Shown: positions 55,087-63,456 of the stretch, one piece after another
Layout: each line of letters starts with the position of its first letter
Numbering within the stretch: position 1 is the stretch's first letter
Source: Methylobacillus gramineus
GTDB taxonomy: Bacteria > Pseudomonadota > Gammaproteobacteria > Burkholderiales > Methylophilaceae
DNA length: 64,000 bases
Assembly: GCF_020532675.1 (NCBI RefSeq)
Contig: NZ_JAJAVE010000001.1
Coordinates: forward strand, 1,116,001 to 1,180,000
Reading direction: 5' to 3'
Translations under genes and position numbers: made by a program
Notes under the pieces: generated by a model
The model's input: only the letters and a program-made list of their open reading frames with translations
The model's database searches: none
What the model was told of the DNA's origin: nothing

Positions 55087-56499
55087 ATGACACAGTTCAA
55101 ACAAAAACGTCGCCAGATTCTACAAGCCATCCCAGCAATGGCCTTACTCCCTTACAGCGGGCTCACAAAAGCAGCCCTTGAGACGACCAAAACCAAGAAA
55201 CCCAATATCATCTTCATCATGGCAGATGACCTGGGGTATGCCGATCTTGGCGTCTATGGACAGACAGCATTTAAAACCCCGAATCTGGATAAAGTGGCAT
55301 ACCAAGGTCTGCGTTTTACCCAGGGCTATGCAAACTCCGCCGTGTGTTCAGCCACCAGGTTTGCCTTGATCACTGGCCGCTATCAATACAGATTGCGTGG
55401 CGGACTGGAAGAGCCCCTTGCCGGCAGGGAAAACCTCGGTTTACCTCCTGAGCATCCCACCCTGCCGTCACAGTTGAAGAAAGTTGGCTACAACACTGCC
55501 CTCTTCGGCAAGTGGCATCTGGGATCATTACCCACCTTTGGCCCGCTCAAAAGCGGCTATGACGTATTCTTTGGCAACTATAGCGGTGCTGTTGACTACT
55601 TCACGCATAAATATGGGGTTGGTGACGAGGTGCCGGGAGGTTTGTACGAAGGAGAGGTTCCAGTCAACGAGGTAGGTTACTACACAGACTTGATTGCCGA
55701 TCACGCCAGCCAATACATTGGCAAGCAAACAGAAGCTACGCCTTTTTTCCTATCACTACACTTCACCGCCCCTCACTGGCCATGGGAAGCGCCAGGAGAC
55801 GAGGCAGTTTCGCGCGAGATCAAGAACCTGTTCCACCTTGACGGTGGTAGCCTCGCCACCTATGGCAAGATGGTCGAAGCGCTGGATACCGCCGTGGGTC
55901 GCGTACTGGCAACACTGGAGAAACAGGGCCTGGCAGACAATACGATTATCGTATTCACCAGCGACAATGGTGGTGAACGCTTCTCCAATACCTGGCCGTT
56001 CAGCGGCCAGAAAACAGAACTGCTGGAAGGTGGCATACGCGTCCCGACTCTAGTGCGCTGGCCTGCGCGCATCAAGGCAGGACAAGTGTCCGATCAGGTC
56101 GCCATCAGCATGGACTGGTTACCCACCTTGCTCGCTGCGGCTGGCACAACACCAGACAGCCAATATGCACCAGATGGCGAAAACCTGCTGCCTATACTCT
56201 TGGGAGAGGCGGCTATCCGGCCTCGTCAGTTATTCTGGCGCTATAAAGGCCACGAACAGGCTGCTACACGTTCTGCTGATTGGAAATACCTGAAAATCAA
56301 CGGTAATGAGTACCTGTTCAACCTGGCCAAGGATCCGCGGGAACGCGCCAATCTTGCTGCAAAACATCCTCAAGAATTGGCGCAACTCAAGGCGCAATGG
56401 CAAATCTGGAACAGCAAGATGCTGCCCATCACTGCCGATGTTCGCTCACATAGCGTGAATGGCGACATGCAGGCTGATCGCTATGGGGTGAAACCATAA
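55087..56499 (+). CDS. Exported sulfatase (arylsulfatase family)
   Basis: A 470-residue sulfatase hydrolysing sulphate esters. The N-terminus (KQKRRQILQAIPAMALLPYSG) looks like a Tat signal. Metal-binding start PNIIFIMADDLGYADLGVYG; the catalytic motif is CSATR (residues ~97-101, in AVCSATRFALITGR), the Cys becoming formylglycine. The motif has Ala where most sulfatases have Pro. FTSDNGGE and KTELLEGGIRVP follow. Seventy nt after the TonB receptor, so the substrate probably reaches the periplasm through it. No formylglycine-generating enzyme is in the window. Confidence 0.92.
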   Translation: MTQFKQKRRQILQAIPAMALLPYSGLTKAALETTKTKKPNIIFIMADDLGYADLGVYGQTAFKTPNLDKVAYQGLRFTQGYANSAVCSATRFALITGRYQYRLRGGLEEPLAGRENLGLPPEHPTLPSQLKKVGYNTALFGKWHLGSLPTFGPLKSGYDVFFGNYSGAVDYFTHKYGVGDEVPGGLYEGEVPVNEVGYYTDLIADHASQYIGKQTEATPFFLSLHFTAPHWPWEAPGDEAVSREIKNLFHLDGGSLATYGKMVEALDTAVGRVLATLEKQGLADNTIIVFTSDNGGERFSNTWPFSGQKTELLEGGIRVPTLVRWPARIKAGQVSDQVAISMDWLPTLLAAAGTTPDSQYAPDGENLLPILLGEAAIRPRQLFWRYKGHEQAATRSADWKYLKINGNEYLFNLAKDPRERANLAAKHPQELAQLKAQWQIWNSKMLPITADVRSHSVNGDMQADRYGVKP

Positions 56500-56803
56500 A
56501 AGAGTGAAAACTGCATATCCTTGGATTCAAGGGTATGCAGCGTTGGCAATAGCAGCATATATTTTGAACAGGTTCTTAGCCTTGGTATGACTTTCCAGCA
56601 CAATATCTCAGCCACTGTCCCGCATCACATGATTAGCTTTCATCACTCCCCTGCAAGCCCCGCTCAGCGCCAATCAACAGCAAAGTAAGCGGCTTGAGCA
56701 TGGTGCCTACAGACATGGGCAAACATGAGAGAGCGCTGTCAAGCCATGAGTTGCATCATCAATGACGGCACAATATCCAATAACGCGAAAAACCAAAGCC
56801 GTG
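56500..56803. other. Intergenic region after the sulfatase
   Basis: Contains a hairpin at 56511-56540 (CTGCATA...CCTTG with CAAGG...TATGCAG), a likely 3' end of the sulfatase transcript though without a T-run. Otherwise I see no gene, promoter or repeat; it separates convergent genes. Confidence 0.4.
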
Positions 56804-58093
56804 CTAATTTCGCACCGGCCGCGCAAGGCCAAGATGGCCGCGCAAGGTATTGTGTTCATAATCCCGACGAAACAGGCCGCGTTGCTGCAGGATGGGAATC
56901 ACGTGGTCGACGAAATCCTGGACGCTGTCGGGCTGCACCGGAGGCATCAGGTTGAAACCATCAGCCCCGCCGTTGCGAAACCAGTGTTCCATCTGGTCGG
57001 CCACCTGCTCCGGCGTGCCGACCATGGTGCAATGCCCTCCTCCAGCCGCCAGCCTGCCCAATAGCTGGCGTACCGTAGGCTGCTCGGTGGCGATAATGCG
57101 CAGTACGGTGGCATAGCGTCCCTTGGGGCCGGCAAAATCCTCCAGTGGCGGTAATGGCGGCACTGGGGCGTCCAGTTCCCAATCCATGCAGTCCTGGTCG
57201 ATAAACAATTGTAATTGCCGCAAGGAAGTCTCGGCAGGGAGCAGCTCATCCAGCGCCTGCCGCTTGGCACGTGCCTCTGCTTCAGTTGAGCCGATAAAGG
57301 TCACCAGTCCAGGAAGGATAGGCACATCCACCTGGCGGCCTGCGGCCTTGACCCTGGCCTTAACGTCGCTGTAATAAGCCTGTGCCGAGGGCAGGTCATA
57401 GGCCACCGCGTATATCGCCTCAGCATATTTCGCTGCCAGCGCGCGTCCATGATCAGAAGCACCTGCCTGGAACAGCACAGGATTACCTTGCGGCGGGCGC
57501 GGTACAGTTAACGGTCCATCCACGAGAAAATGCCCGCCCCTGTGGTTGATCTGGCGCACTCTGCTTTCATCCACATAATCCCCGGTGCGGTCATTGAGCA
57601 ATGCGCCATCATCCCAGCTATCCCAGAGTTGCAGCACAGCCTGAATGAATTCCTCCGCACGGGCATAGCGCTCGGCATGATCAGGCATGGCCTCATAGCC
57701 GTGGTTCCTGGCCTCGACATCAAACATCGACGTCACCACGTTCCAGCCTGCGCGTCCCCCGGAAATATGATCGAGTGAAGCCATCAGGCGTGCAGCATGA
57801 AACGGCGTGAAGAATGTGCTGGAAATGGTGCTCACCAAACCGATGTGCTGGGTGACACGGCTGATGGCGGTGAGCATGGTCACGGGCTCCAGGAACCATC
57901 GCGGCCCATCCGTAATGTTGTTGGTAGCATGGCCGTCCGCAAAAAATACGGCATCCAGCTTGCCGCGTTCGGCCAGCTGCGCCATTTCCTCGTAATAGCG
58001 AATATCGCCCAGCCGCTCAACAGGGGAGTCCGGGTGACGCCAGGCGGCGTTGTGGTGGCCACAGCCGAACAGAAACAGGTTGATATGCATCAT
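56804..58093 (-). CDS. NtaA/SnaA/DszA-type flavin-dependent monooxygenase
   Basis: A 429-residue two-component LLM-class monooxygenase that uses reduced FMN. The N-terminus HINLFLFGCGHHNAAWRHPDS and the LDHISGGRAGWNVVTSMFDVEARNHG block are typical of the nitrilotriacetate monooxygenase family, whose members attack C-N and C-S bonds in organic compounds. It follows the SDR gene on the same strand after 192 nt and is therefore probably under the same TPP riboswitch. Substrate unknown; a thiamin-related compound is inferred from regulation. Confidence 0.88.
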   Translation of the reverse strand: MMHINLFLFGCGHHNAAWRHPDSPVERLGDIRYYEEMAQLAERGKLDAVFFADGHATNNITDGPRWFLEPVTMLTAISRVTQHIGLVSTISSTFFTPFHAARLMASLDHISGGRAGWNVVTSMFDVEARNHGYEAMPDHAERYARAEEFIQAVLQLWDSWDDGALLNDRTGDYVDESRVRQINHRGGHFLVDGPLTVPRPPQGNPVLFQAGASDHGRALAAKYAEAIYAVAYDLPSAQAYYSDVKARVKAAGRQVDVPILPGLVTFIGSTEAEARAKRQALDELLPAETSLRQLQLFIDQDCMDWELDAPVPPLPPLEDFAGPKGRYATVLRIIATEQPTVRQLLGRLAAGGGHCTMVGTPEQVADQMEHWFRNGGADGFNLMPPVQPDSVQDFVDHVIPILQQRGLFRRDYEHNTLRGHLGLARPVRN

Positions 58094-58285
58094 CGAAGAA
58101 CAATAACCTTTGCAGGAAGTTTAATAAGAGCAGGCACTACGGAGGGCAATGAAATACGAAACGCAAACTCATACCGGCGCACAAAATTCAGTGAAACGAC
58201 ACGGCTAAGCACTTTGCCCCATGCGATAGCACATACTGCCAGGATAAGGTCGAGCAATAACGCCAGAAGAATGTTGTGATTCACC

Positions 58286-59071
58286 CTAATTCTTGACCAG
58301 GCCACCATCCACCACCAAATTCTGCCCGGTCACCGCACGCGACCAGGGCGAGGCGAAGAACAGCACCGCATCAGCAAACTCTTGCGGTGTAGTGACACGA
58401 CGCAGGGGCGTGCTTGCCGCAATCAAGTCGAACACCGCCTCTGGCGTGGCAGCTGAGGCATCCGTTGTGCGCAACAGGCCGCCCGAGACCATATTCACCG
58501 TGATGCCATCTGGCCCAAGATCGTTCGACAGAGTGCGCGTAAGCGAAAGTAGGGCTGCCTTGGCCGCGGTGTAATCGTGATAAGGCACCACCGGGTTCTG
58601 AAACAGGTTGGTACCGATATTGATTACACGACCCCACCCCTGCGCGCGCATGCCAGGCAAAGCTGCCTGTACGATGTTGAGCGCGCCACGCACCACACCT
58701 TCAAACTGTTGTTGCAGGCTTTCCCAGCCCAGATCGGCAGCATGGGCACGTGCATCACCGTTGAACTTGAACTCCGGCAGGGCATTATTGACCACGGTCG
58801 TCACCGGCTGACCAAAATATGCCTGTGCCTGCGCCACCATCGCCTGCACGACAGAGGCATCACTCACATCAGCCTGGATGGCCAGCGCCCGCCCGGGAGC
58901 CTCATTGGCCAGGCTACTCGCCGCTTCTGCACTATGGAAATAATTGACGACGACCTTCGCGCCCTGATTGAGGAAAGCGCGGGCGATATGCTGGCCCAGC
59001 CCTCGCCCTGCACCTGTCACCAGGACGAGCTGTTCTTGAATGGGAAGTGATGATGAAGATGGATGGTTCAT
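58286..59071 (-). CDS. SDR family oxidoreductase under a TPP riboswitch
   Basis: A ~261-residue short-chain dehydrogenase/reductase. Cofactor motif TGAGRGLGQHIA (residues ~18-29), NNALPEF in place of NNAG, and the catalytic YTAAK (Tyr-x3-Lys). The catalytic Ser position appears as Thr in NIGTN, which is unusual. The start ATG 59071 follows AAAGGA, which is buried in a hairpin after the riboswitch; 18 codons of upstream open frame are not used. Function unknown; the regulation suggests a step in making or salvaging thiamin precursors. Confidence 0.88.
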   Translation of the reverse strand: MNHPSSSSLPIQEQLVLVTGAGRGLGQHIARAFLNQGAKVVVNYFHSAEAASSLANEAPGRALAIQADVSDASVVQAMVAQAQAYFGQPVTTVVNNALPEFKFNGDARAHAADLGWESLQQQFEGVVRGALNIVQAALPGMRAQGWGRVINIGTNLFQNPVVPYHDYTAAKAALLSLTRTLSNDLGPDGITVNMVSGGLLRTTDASAATPEAVFDLIAASTPLRRVTTPQEFADAVLFFASPWSRAVTGQNLVVDGGLVKN

Positions 59072-59076
59072 GTGAG

Positions 59077-59102
59077 TCCTTTGCGATAGCCATAGCAAAG
59101 GA
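59077..59102 (-). promoter_or_regulatory. Shine-Dalgarno-sequestering hairpin of the SDR gene
   Basis: TCCTTTGC and GCAAAGGA pair perfectly (8 bp, 10 nt loop). The 3' arm on the minus strand contains AAAGGA, the ribosome site 5 nt before the SDR start. It is placed directly between the TPP aptamer and the gene, so it is the expected expression platform for translational control. Confidence 0.7.
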
Positions 59103-59126
59103 ATACATGGCAGAACAAGCTGCAAC

Positions 59127-59212
59127 AGGCATTCCTCCGCCAGTATGATCTGGATCAGGTATACGGGTATGCTCTCAGCCCTGAAGAAACTGTTTCAACA
59201 GGGCACCCCGTG
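59127..59212 (-). promoter_or_regulatory. TPP riboswitch upstream of the SDR/monooxygenase unit
   Basis: On the minus strand the THI element is nearly consensus: GGGGTGCCC (59201-59209), GGGCTGAGAG, TACCCGTATACCTGATCC, AGATCATACTGGCGGAGG. The ACCTGATC...GATCATACTGGCG part is the pyrophosphate sensor arm and CTGAGA the pyrimidine sensor. Upstream of the SDR gene by ~55 nt, with a hairpin over its ribosome site. Confidence 0.93.
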
Positions 59213-59291
59213 CCGAAAAGTTGAACCATAGCATGGAATATGCACGATTCACATCCAGAACAGTGTGAAAGTCGTTATAATCCGGCACCGG

Positions 59292-59315
59292 AACGGCCAA
59301 GCTATATTGGCCGTT
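59292..59315. promoter_or_regulatory. Perfect inverted repeat between the two riboswitches
   Basis: AACGGCCAA-GCTATA-TTGGCCGTT, 9 bp arms and 6 nt loop. TATAAT (59276-59281) just upstream is a possible -10 for the rightward transcript, which would put this hairpin at the 5' end of that leader. It may be an operator or a 5' stabilising hairpin. Confidence 0.45.
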
Positions 59316-59415
59316 TCCATCCTGGGGGAGCCGATGATGGCTGAGAAATGGGCGCGATAACAGCACCATGACCCTTAATACTTGATCCAGATCATGCTGG
59401 CGAAAGGAAGGAAGT
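59314..59415 (+). promoter_or_regulatory. TPP riboswitch upstream of the symporter
   Basis: A second THI element on the + strand: GGGGGAGCC, GGCTGAGAAATGGGC, GACCCTT, ACTTGATCCAGATCATGCTGGCGAAAGGAAG. The sensor arms match the consensus; the P3 stem region (GCGATAACAGCACC) is longer than usual. It ends ~57 nt before the symporter ATG. Confidence 0.92.
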
Positions 59416-59433
59416 AACGCATCAGGTTTGCGT

Positions 59434-59462
59434 ACTCCTTGCCGTTCGTCGATTACAGGAGT
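59434..59462 (+). promoter_or_regulatory. Possible Shine-Dalgarno-sequestering stem of the symporter gene
   Basis: ACTCCT (59434-59439) and AGGAGT (59457-59462) are complementary; the second is the ribosome site 9 nt before ATG 59472. A short 6 bp stem, but in the right place to be the expression platform of the riboswitch. Confidence 0.5.
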
Positions 59463-59471
59463 CACCATAAG

Positions 59472-60923
59472 ATGCTCAGTACACAAGCAGCCCTCGCCTG
59501 GCTCGTCCTCTTCGCCGCCATTTTCGCCATACTGGGCATGGCCTATTCACGCCGTTATCGCGGCAACCTCGAAGAATATATCGTTGCACGCAACAGCCAA
59601 GGCTCGCTCGCAAGCGTGATGGTGTTACTGGCATCGTCACTGGGTGCATGGATACTGTTCTCACCTGCACAGGCTGCCACCTGGGGTGGACTCGCAGCCG
59701 TCATCGGTTACGCATTGGGTGCCATGTCGCCACGCATTGCCATGATCCCGCTCGGTAAGCGCATGCGCGAGCTGATGCCCAATGGCCATTCGCTGACGGA
59801 GTTCCTTATCGCCCGCTATGGCAAGCCCATGTATCTGCTTGCGCTATCCATCATGCTGTTTTACCTGTTCATCGCCATGAGCGCCGAGATTACCGCGATT
59901 GCCAAGATGGTCACCTTACTCGCGCCCGTGCCGCTTTGGGCCACTGCTGCCATCGTGCTGGGCTTTACCCTGCTCTACACCATGTATGGTGGCCTGCGTG
60001 CTTCCATCTTCACCGACAAGGTGCAGATCGTCATCATCATCCCGCTGCTGGCCGCACTAGTGTTTATCGGCTGGCAGGTGACAGGCGGCATCGCGCCTGT
60101 TGCCGCGAAATTGCGCGAAACCGCGCCGCAGTTAATTGATCTGCACGATATCAATGGTATCAAGGCCGGGCTGACCTTTTTCGTCGCCATCCTGCTCACC
60201 GGCATCTTTCACCAGGGCAACTGGCAGCGCATTTATTCCGCCAAGGATATCCCGGCCATGCGCAATGGCTTTCTGCTGGGCGGCATCCTCGTGGTGCCGT
60301 TCATCTTCATCATGGGCCTGTTCGGACTGGCTTTCATGGCCATGACCCCGAATGGTGACAGCTCGGTTGCCCTGTTCAGCGTCGTGATGCCGACTATCCC
60401 GCTCTGGCTGGCAATTGCCCTGATACCACTCGGCATCTCACTGGTTATGTGCAGCGCCGACTCAGCCATCAGCGCCATTTCCAGTATTGTGGCAGTAGAT
60501 ATCGGCCGGATAATGCCCAAGCGCAGCGCAGCCGGATTGATGCGCCTGTCCCGCTGGTTGGTACTTTTGGTGGCGGTTCCGGTATTGATCGTCGCAGCCC
60601 AGGGCTACAGCGTGCTGTACCTGTTCCTGCTGGCTGACCTCTTATGCTCGGCTGCCGCCTTCCCGGTATTTTTCGGCCTGTTCAGCCGCTCGCATACGGG
60701 CAAAGAAGCTGTGCGCGGCACGGTGGCGGGCCTGGCAGCAGGCCTGTCCATGTTCCCCCTGCCGGATCAACCCGCAACGCATTTACTTGAAGCCTTCCTG
60801 CTAGCCGCCCTGACGCCAGTAGCCGTGATCGCCCTCACCCGCCTATTCAAAAGCCGCAAACAGCATTTCGAACTTGCCTCGCTCGCACATGCAAGCCGCA
60901 AGCTGGATCAGGAACAACTCTAA
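59472..60923 (+). CDS. TPP-regulated sodium/solute symporter (SSS family)
   Basis: A 483-residue SSS-family transporter with about 13 transmembrane helices; near the N-terminus it has a PanF/PutP-like arrangement (LEEYIVARNSQGSLASVMVLLASSLGAW). The Na+ site region LVMCSADSAISAISSIVAVDI is clear. The riboswitch upstream predicts transport of thiamin or a precursor. Comparative genomics has used the name ThiV for a thiamin-regulated SSS transporter in Methylobacillus; from memory this is a good candidate, so no symbol is given. ATG 59472 follows AGGAGT; an upstream TTG is less likely. Confidence 0.92.
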   Translation: MLSTQAALAWLVLFAAIFAILGMAYSRRYRGNLEEYIVARNSQGSLASVMVLLASSLGAWILFSPAQAATWGGLAAVIGYALGAMSPRIAMIPLGKRMRELMPNGHSLTEFLIARYGKPMYLLALSIMLFYLFIAMSAEITAIAKMVTLLAPVPLWATAAIVLGFTLLYTMYGGLRASIFTDKVQIVIIIPLLAALVFIGWQVTGGIAPVAAKLRETAPQLIDLHDINGIKAGLTFFVAILLTGIFHQGNWQRIYSAKDIPAMRNGFLLGGILVVPFIFIMGLFGLAFMAMTPNGDSSVALFSVVMPTIPLWLAIALIPLGISLVMCSADSAISAISSIVAVDIGRIMPKRSAAGLMRLSRWLVLLVAVPVLIVAAQGYSVLYLFLLADLLCSAAAFPVFFGLFSRSHTGKEAVRGTVAGLAAGLSMFPLPDQPATHLLEAFLLAALTPVAVIALTRLFKSRKQHFELASLAHASRKLDQEQL

Positions 60924-60927
60924 TTGA

Positions 60928-61195
60928 GTAAGGGCGAGCGCAGCGATGCCAAGTCGCTGTTGACCTTGGGTTTAACCTGGCCTCCCCGTCTGGCTGCGCC
61001 GAGTAGCGCAGCTTTTAATGGAAATAGGACTGGCGTCTGTCTGAGCGTAGCGAGTTCAGCCAGTCCCCATTAAAAGCGAGCAACACAGGTTACCCGGAGC
61101 TTGGCTCCGGGACGCAGACAATCGGGTCGCCTTTTCTTTCGTCCTGTTTCTTTTGGCGACGCAAAAGAAATGGGCTCGCCCGGCAAGGCGAAACC
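60928..61195 (+). repeat. Dispersed intergenic repeat, left copy
   Basis: About 270 bp. Landmarks in order: AAGGGCGAGCGCAGC, CCCGTCTGGCTGCGCCGAG, GAGCGTAGCGAGTTC, GGAGCTTGGCTCC, CGCAGAC, TCGCCTTTT, TTTTGGCGACGCAAAA, GAAATGGGCTCGC. The same landmarks recur inverted in the right copy. It also has an internal inverted repeat TTTTAATGG/CCATTAAAA. No open reading frame of note. Confidence 0.75.
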
Positions 61196-61267
61196 CATCC
61201 TCTCGCAAACCACAGTATGGATGAAGATCAGAAATGATTTGGGGTATTAGGGAGGTAGGAATCGTGG

Positions 61268-61556
61268 CCTTACCCAAATACTGGCGATAACGCGCGTGTT
61301 GCCTTTCGCTTGCCAGCGAGTTCCTTTATTTTGCGTCGCCAAAATAAAGGCACCAAACAAAAGGCGATCCCGGAGTCTGCGCCGGGAGCAAGCTCCCTGT
61401 TCCCTGCGTTGCTCAAGCTGTCCAGGGTCTTGCAGAACTCGCTACGCTCAAACATGCTGCAAGCCCTAATCCGGCCAGATCTCCACTACTCGGCGCAGCC
61501 AGACGGGAGCACCCCCAAAGCCACGACTACTTGGCTTTGCTGCGCTCGCCCTTGCT
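61268..61556 (-). repeat. Dispersed intergenic repeat, right (inverted) copy
   Basis: Read on the minus strand it follows the left copy: AAGGGCGAGCGCAGC, CCCGTCTGGCTGCGCCGAG, GAGCGTAGCGAGTTC, GGAGCTTGCTCC, CGCAGAC, TCGCCTTTT, TTTTGGCGACGCAAAA. The two copies are diverged (roughly two thirds identical by eye) and face each other across ~70 bp of unrelated sequence. Confidence 0.75.
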
Positions 61557-61575
61557 GTTATTGGAAAACAATGTT

Positions 61576-61603
61576 CTTGTAGTTTTTAATCACGAACTAC
61601 AAG
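61576..61603 (-). terminator. Hairpin enclosing the selO stop codon
   Basis: CTTGTAGTT and AACTACAAG form a perfect 9 bp stem; the 10 nt loop contains the selO TGA. AACATTGTTTTCC follows on the minus strand, so it is probably a terminator that overlaps the end of the coding region. Confidence 0.6.
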
Positions 61604-63146
61604 ACAGCATAGAACACCCTGCCTTGTGCCTCGCCCAATCAGGACGCAAGGCAGCAAAACCCTCTTTACCCGGCTGCTCGTCATAAGGCTTGCGTAATAC
61701 ATCAAGCAGCTCGTCTATCATGCTGCTGTCGCCCTGGTCAGCCAGATCAATTGCTTGCTGCGCCAGATAGTTACGTAACACATAACGTGGATTGACGCTA
61801 TTCATGGCCTGCCGGCGTTCTGCTGGATCGCGGTCATCGGCATGAATCGCATGGGCATATTGATTGAGCCATGCGGTAAACCGTGGCTTGAAGGTATCCC
61901 ACAGCGCAGGGCTGTAGGCCGCGCTTTCAAGCACGGTTAAATCCGGCTGGGTAGCATCGACCAGCGCAAGCTTGCGGAAGAATTCTGTCATGTCGATTTC
62001 GGCATGGTACATCAGATCAAATACCTCATTGATCATCGGTTCGTAGTCATCACGCCACAGCGCAAACCCAAACTTGGCAGCGAGTATTGCACCCCATTCC
62101 TTGTTATAGGTCTGGTCATAGAGCATGAGACCTTCATCAAAAATTTCACGCTCAGGCTGCAAGCTATAAAGCGCTTGTGCAAGGCGTTCAAGGTTCCACC
62201 GGGCAATATCGGGCTGGCGACCAAAGCAATAGCGCCTGCCAGCAGCATCGGTCGTATTGGGCGTCCAGCCTGGGTCAAAGTTATCCACCCAACCGTAAGG
62301 CCCATAATCGATGGTCAGGCCAAGAATCGACATATTGTCGGTATTCATCACGCCATGCACAAAACCTACGCGCATCCACTGTGCAATCAGGCGTGCAGTA
62401 CGTACACATACAATGGCAAACCACTCGGCAAGGCGCTCCTCTTGCGGATAAGCTGCCAGCTCCGGGAAATCACGATTGATGGTGAAATCCACCAGGGTTT
62501 GCAAGGTTGCCTTGTCCTCGCGCATGGCAAAAATCTCGAAATTGCCAAATCGGATAAATGAAGGCGAGACGCGACAAACAATCGCGCCCTTTTCTGCCTG
62601 GGGATTGCCGTTATAGAACATGTCCCGAATCACAACATCACCAGTCTGCACCAGGCTCAGGGCACGAGTGGTGGGAATACCAAGATGATGCATGGCCTCA
62701 CTACAGAGAAACTCGCGCACGGAAGAACGCAATACTGCGCGGCCATCGGCCATGCGGGAATATGGTGTAACCCCCGCGCCCTTGAGCTGTAGCTCCCAGC
62801 GATCTCCCTTGCTGTTGATAACCTCACCCAAGCTAATCGCACGACCATCACCCAACTGCCCGGCCCAATTACCGAACTGGTGTCCGCCATAACACATGGC
62901 ATAAGGCTGCATACCAGGAATAATCCCATTGCCAGACAAGGCATTGACCCAGTCAGCAGACTGGATATCGGCTTCGCTCAGCTCCAATGCATGCAGCATT
63001 TCCTCTGAGTATGCCAGTAATGTGGGCGCAGCGACCGGTGTCGGCATCACGCGTGACCAGCAGGCATTAAATACCTGGCGCAACTGATTGCTGGTGTCAG
63101 GATCGCCAGGTAACTCCTGTAAAAAACGATTATCAAATGTAAGCAT
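61590..63146 (-). CDS. selO: SelO/YdiU protein adenylyltransferase
   Basis: A 518-residue pseudokinase that transfers AMP from ATP to Ser/Thr/Tyr of other proteins, linked to redox stress. Family marks: [54 protein letters not shown], and the metal-binding NTDNMSI and IDYGPYG. The protein ends CSMLSCSS; the last Cys takes the place of selenocysteine in animal SELENOO and, in E. coli, forms a disulphide with an internal Cys. Slightly longer than E. coli SelO (478). Confidence 0.95.
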   Translation of the reverse strand: MLTFDNRFLQELPGDPDTSNQLRQVFNACWSRVMPTPVAAPTLLAYSEEMLHALELSEADIQSADWVNALSGNGIIPGMQPYAMCYGGHQFGNWAGQLGDGRAISLGEVINSKGDRWELQLKGAGVTPYSRMADGRAVLRSSVREFLCSEAMHHLGIPTTRALSLVQTGDVVIRDMFYNGNPQAEKGAIVCRVSPSFIRFGNFEIFAMREDKATLQTLVDFTINRDFPELAAYPQEERLAEWFAIVCVRTARLIAQWMRVGFVHGVMNTDNMSILGLTIDYGPYGWVDNFDPGWTPNTTDAAGRRYCFGRQPDIARWNLERLAQALYSLQPEREIFDEGLMLYDQTYNKEWGAILAAKFGFALWRDDYEPMINEVFDLMYHAEIDMTEFFRKLALVDATQPDLTVLESAAYSPALWDTFKPRFTAWLNQYAHAIHADDRDPAERRQAMNSVNPRYVLRNYLAQQAIDLADQGDSSMIDELLDVLRKPYDEQPGKEGFAALRPDWARHKAGCSMLSCSS

Positions 63147-63456
63147 AGTGTTCAGTGGCTGCGCCGTAAAATAAGTGGAATCTGCAAGATGGAGATAGTT
63201 GTGACCATGGTATGGATTGTATGTTCTATCAACCTATATCACGGTAATTTTTTAATCCACACCTACTCCATATTGAGGCATGATCAAATAATGAGCACTT
63301 TCCAGCCCTACATAACAGAACAGCCACTTACAGCAACAATACGCATCATGCCCACAAAGTTACCCACAGAAATTGTGCAATCGCACCATGAATAGTAGAT
63401 GATGAACGTGTATCTGCTTTTCCTGTCTCTACATCACTTCTTCACATGAACACGCC
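63147..63456. other. Divergent intergenic region between selO and a monooxygenase gene
   Basis: 310 bp, AT-richer than its neighbours, holding the promoters of two divergent genes. No convincing -35/-10 pair, operator palindrome or RNA element was recognised. Confidence 0.4.

Noticed and set aside
58090-58308. 72-codon minus-strand frame between the SDR and monooxygenase genes
   Set aside because: Hydrophobic but with no ribosome site, no recognisable family, and it overlaps the SDR 3' end; treated as noncoding leader.
61576-61603. SECIS-like element at the selO end
   Set aside because: The position equivalent to selenocysteine is a TGT cysteine codon and the TGA is a normal stop after Cys-Ser-Ser; a terminator explains the hairpin.
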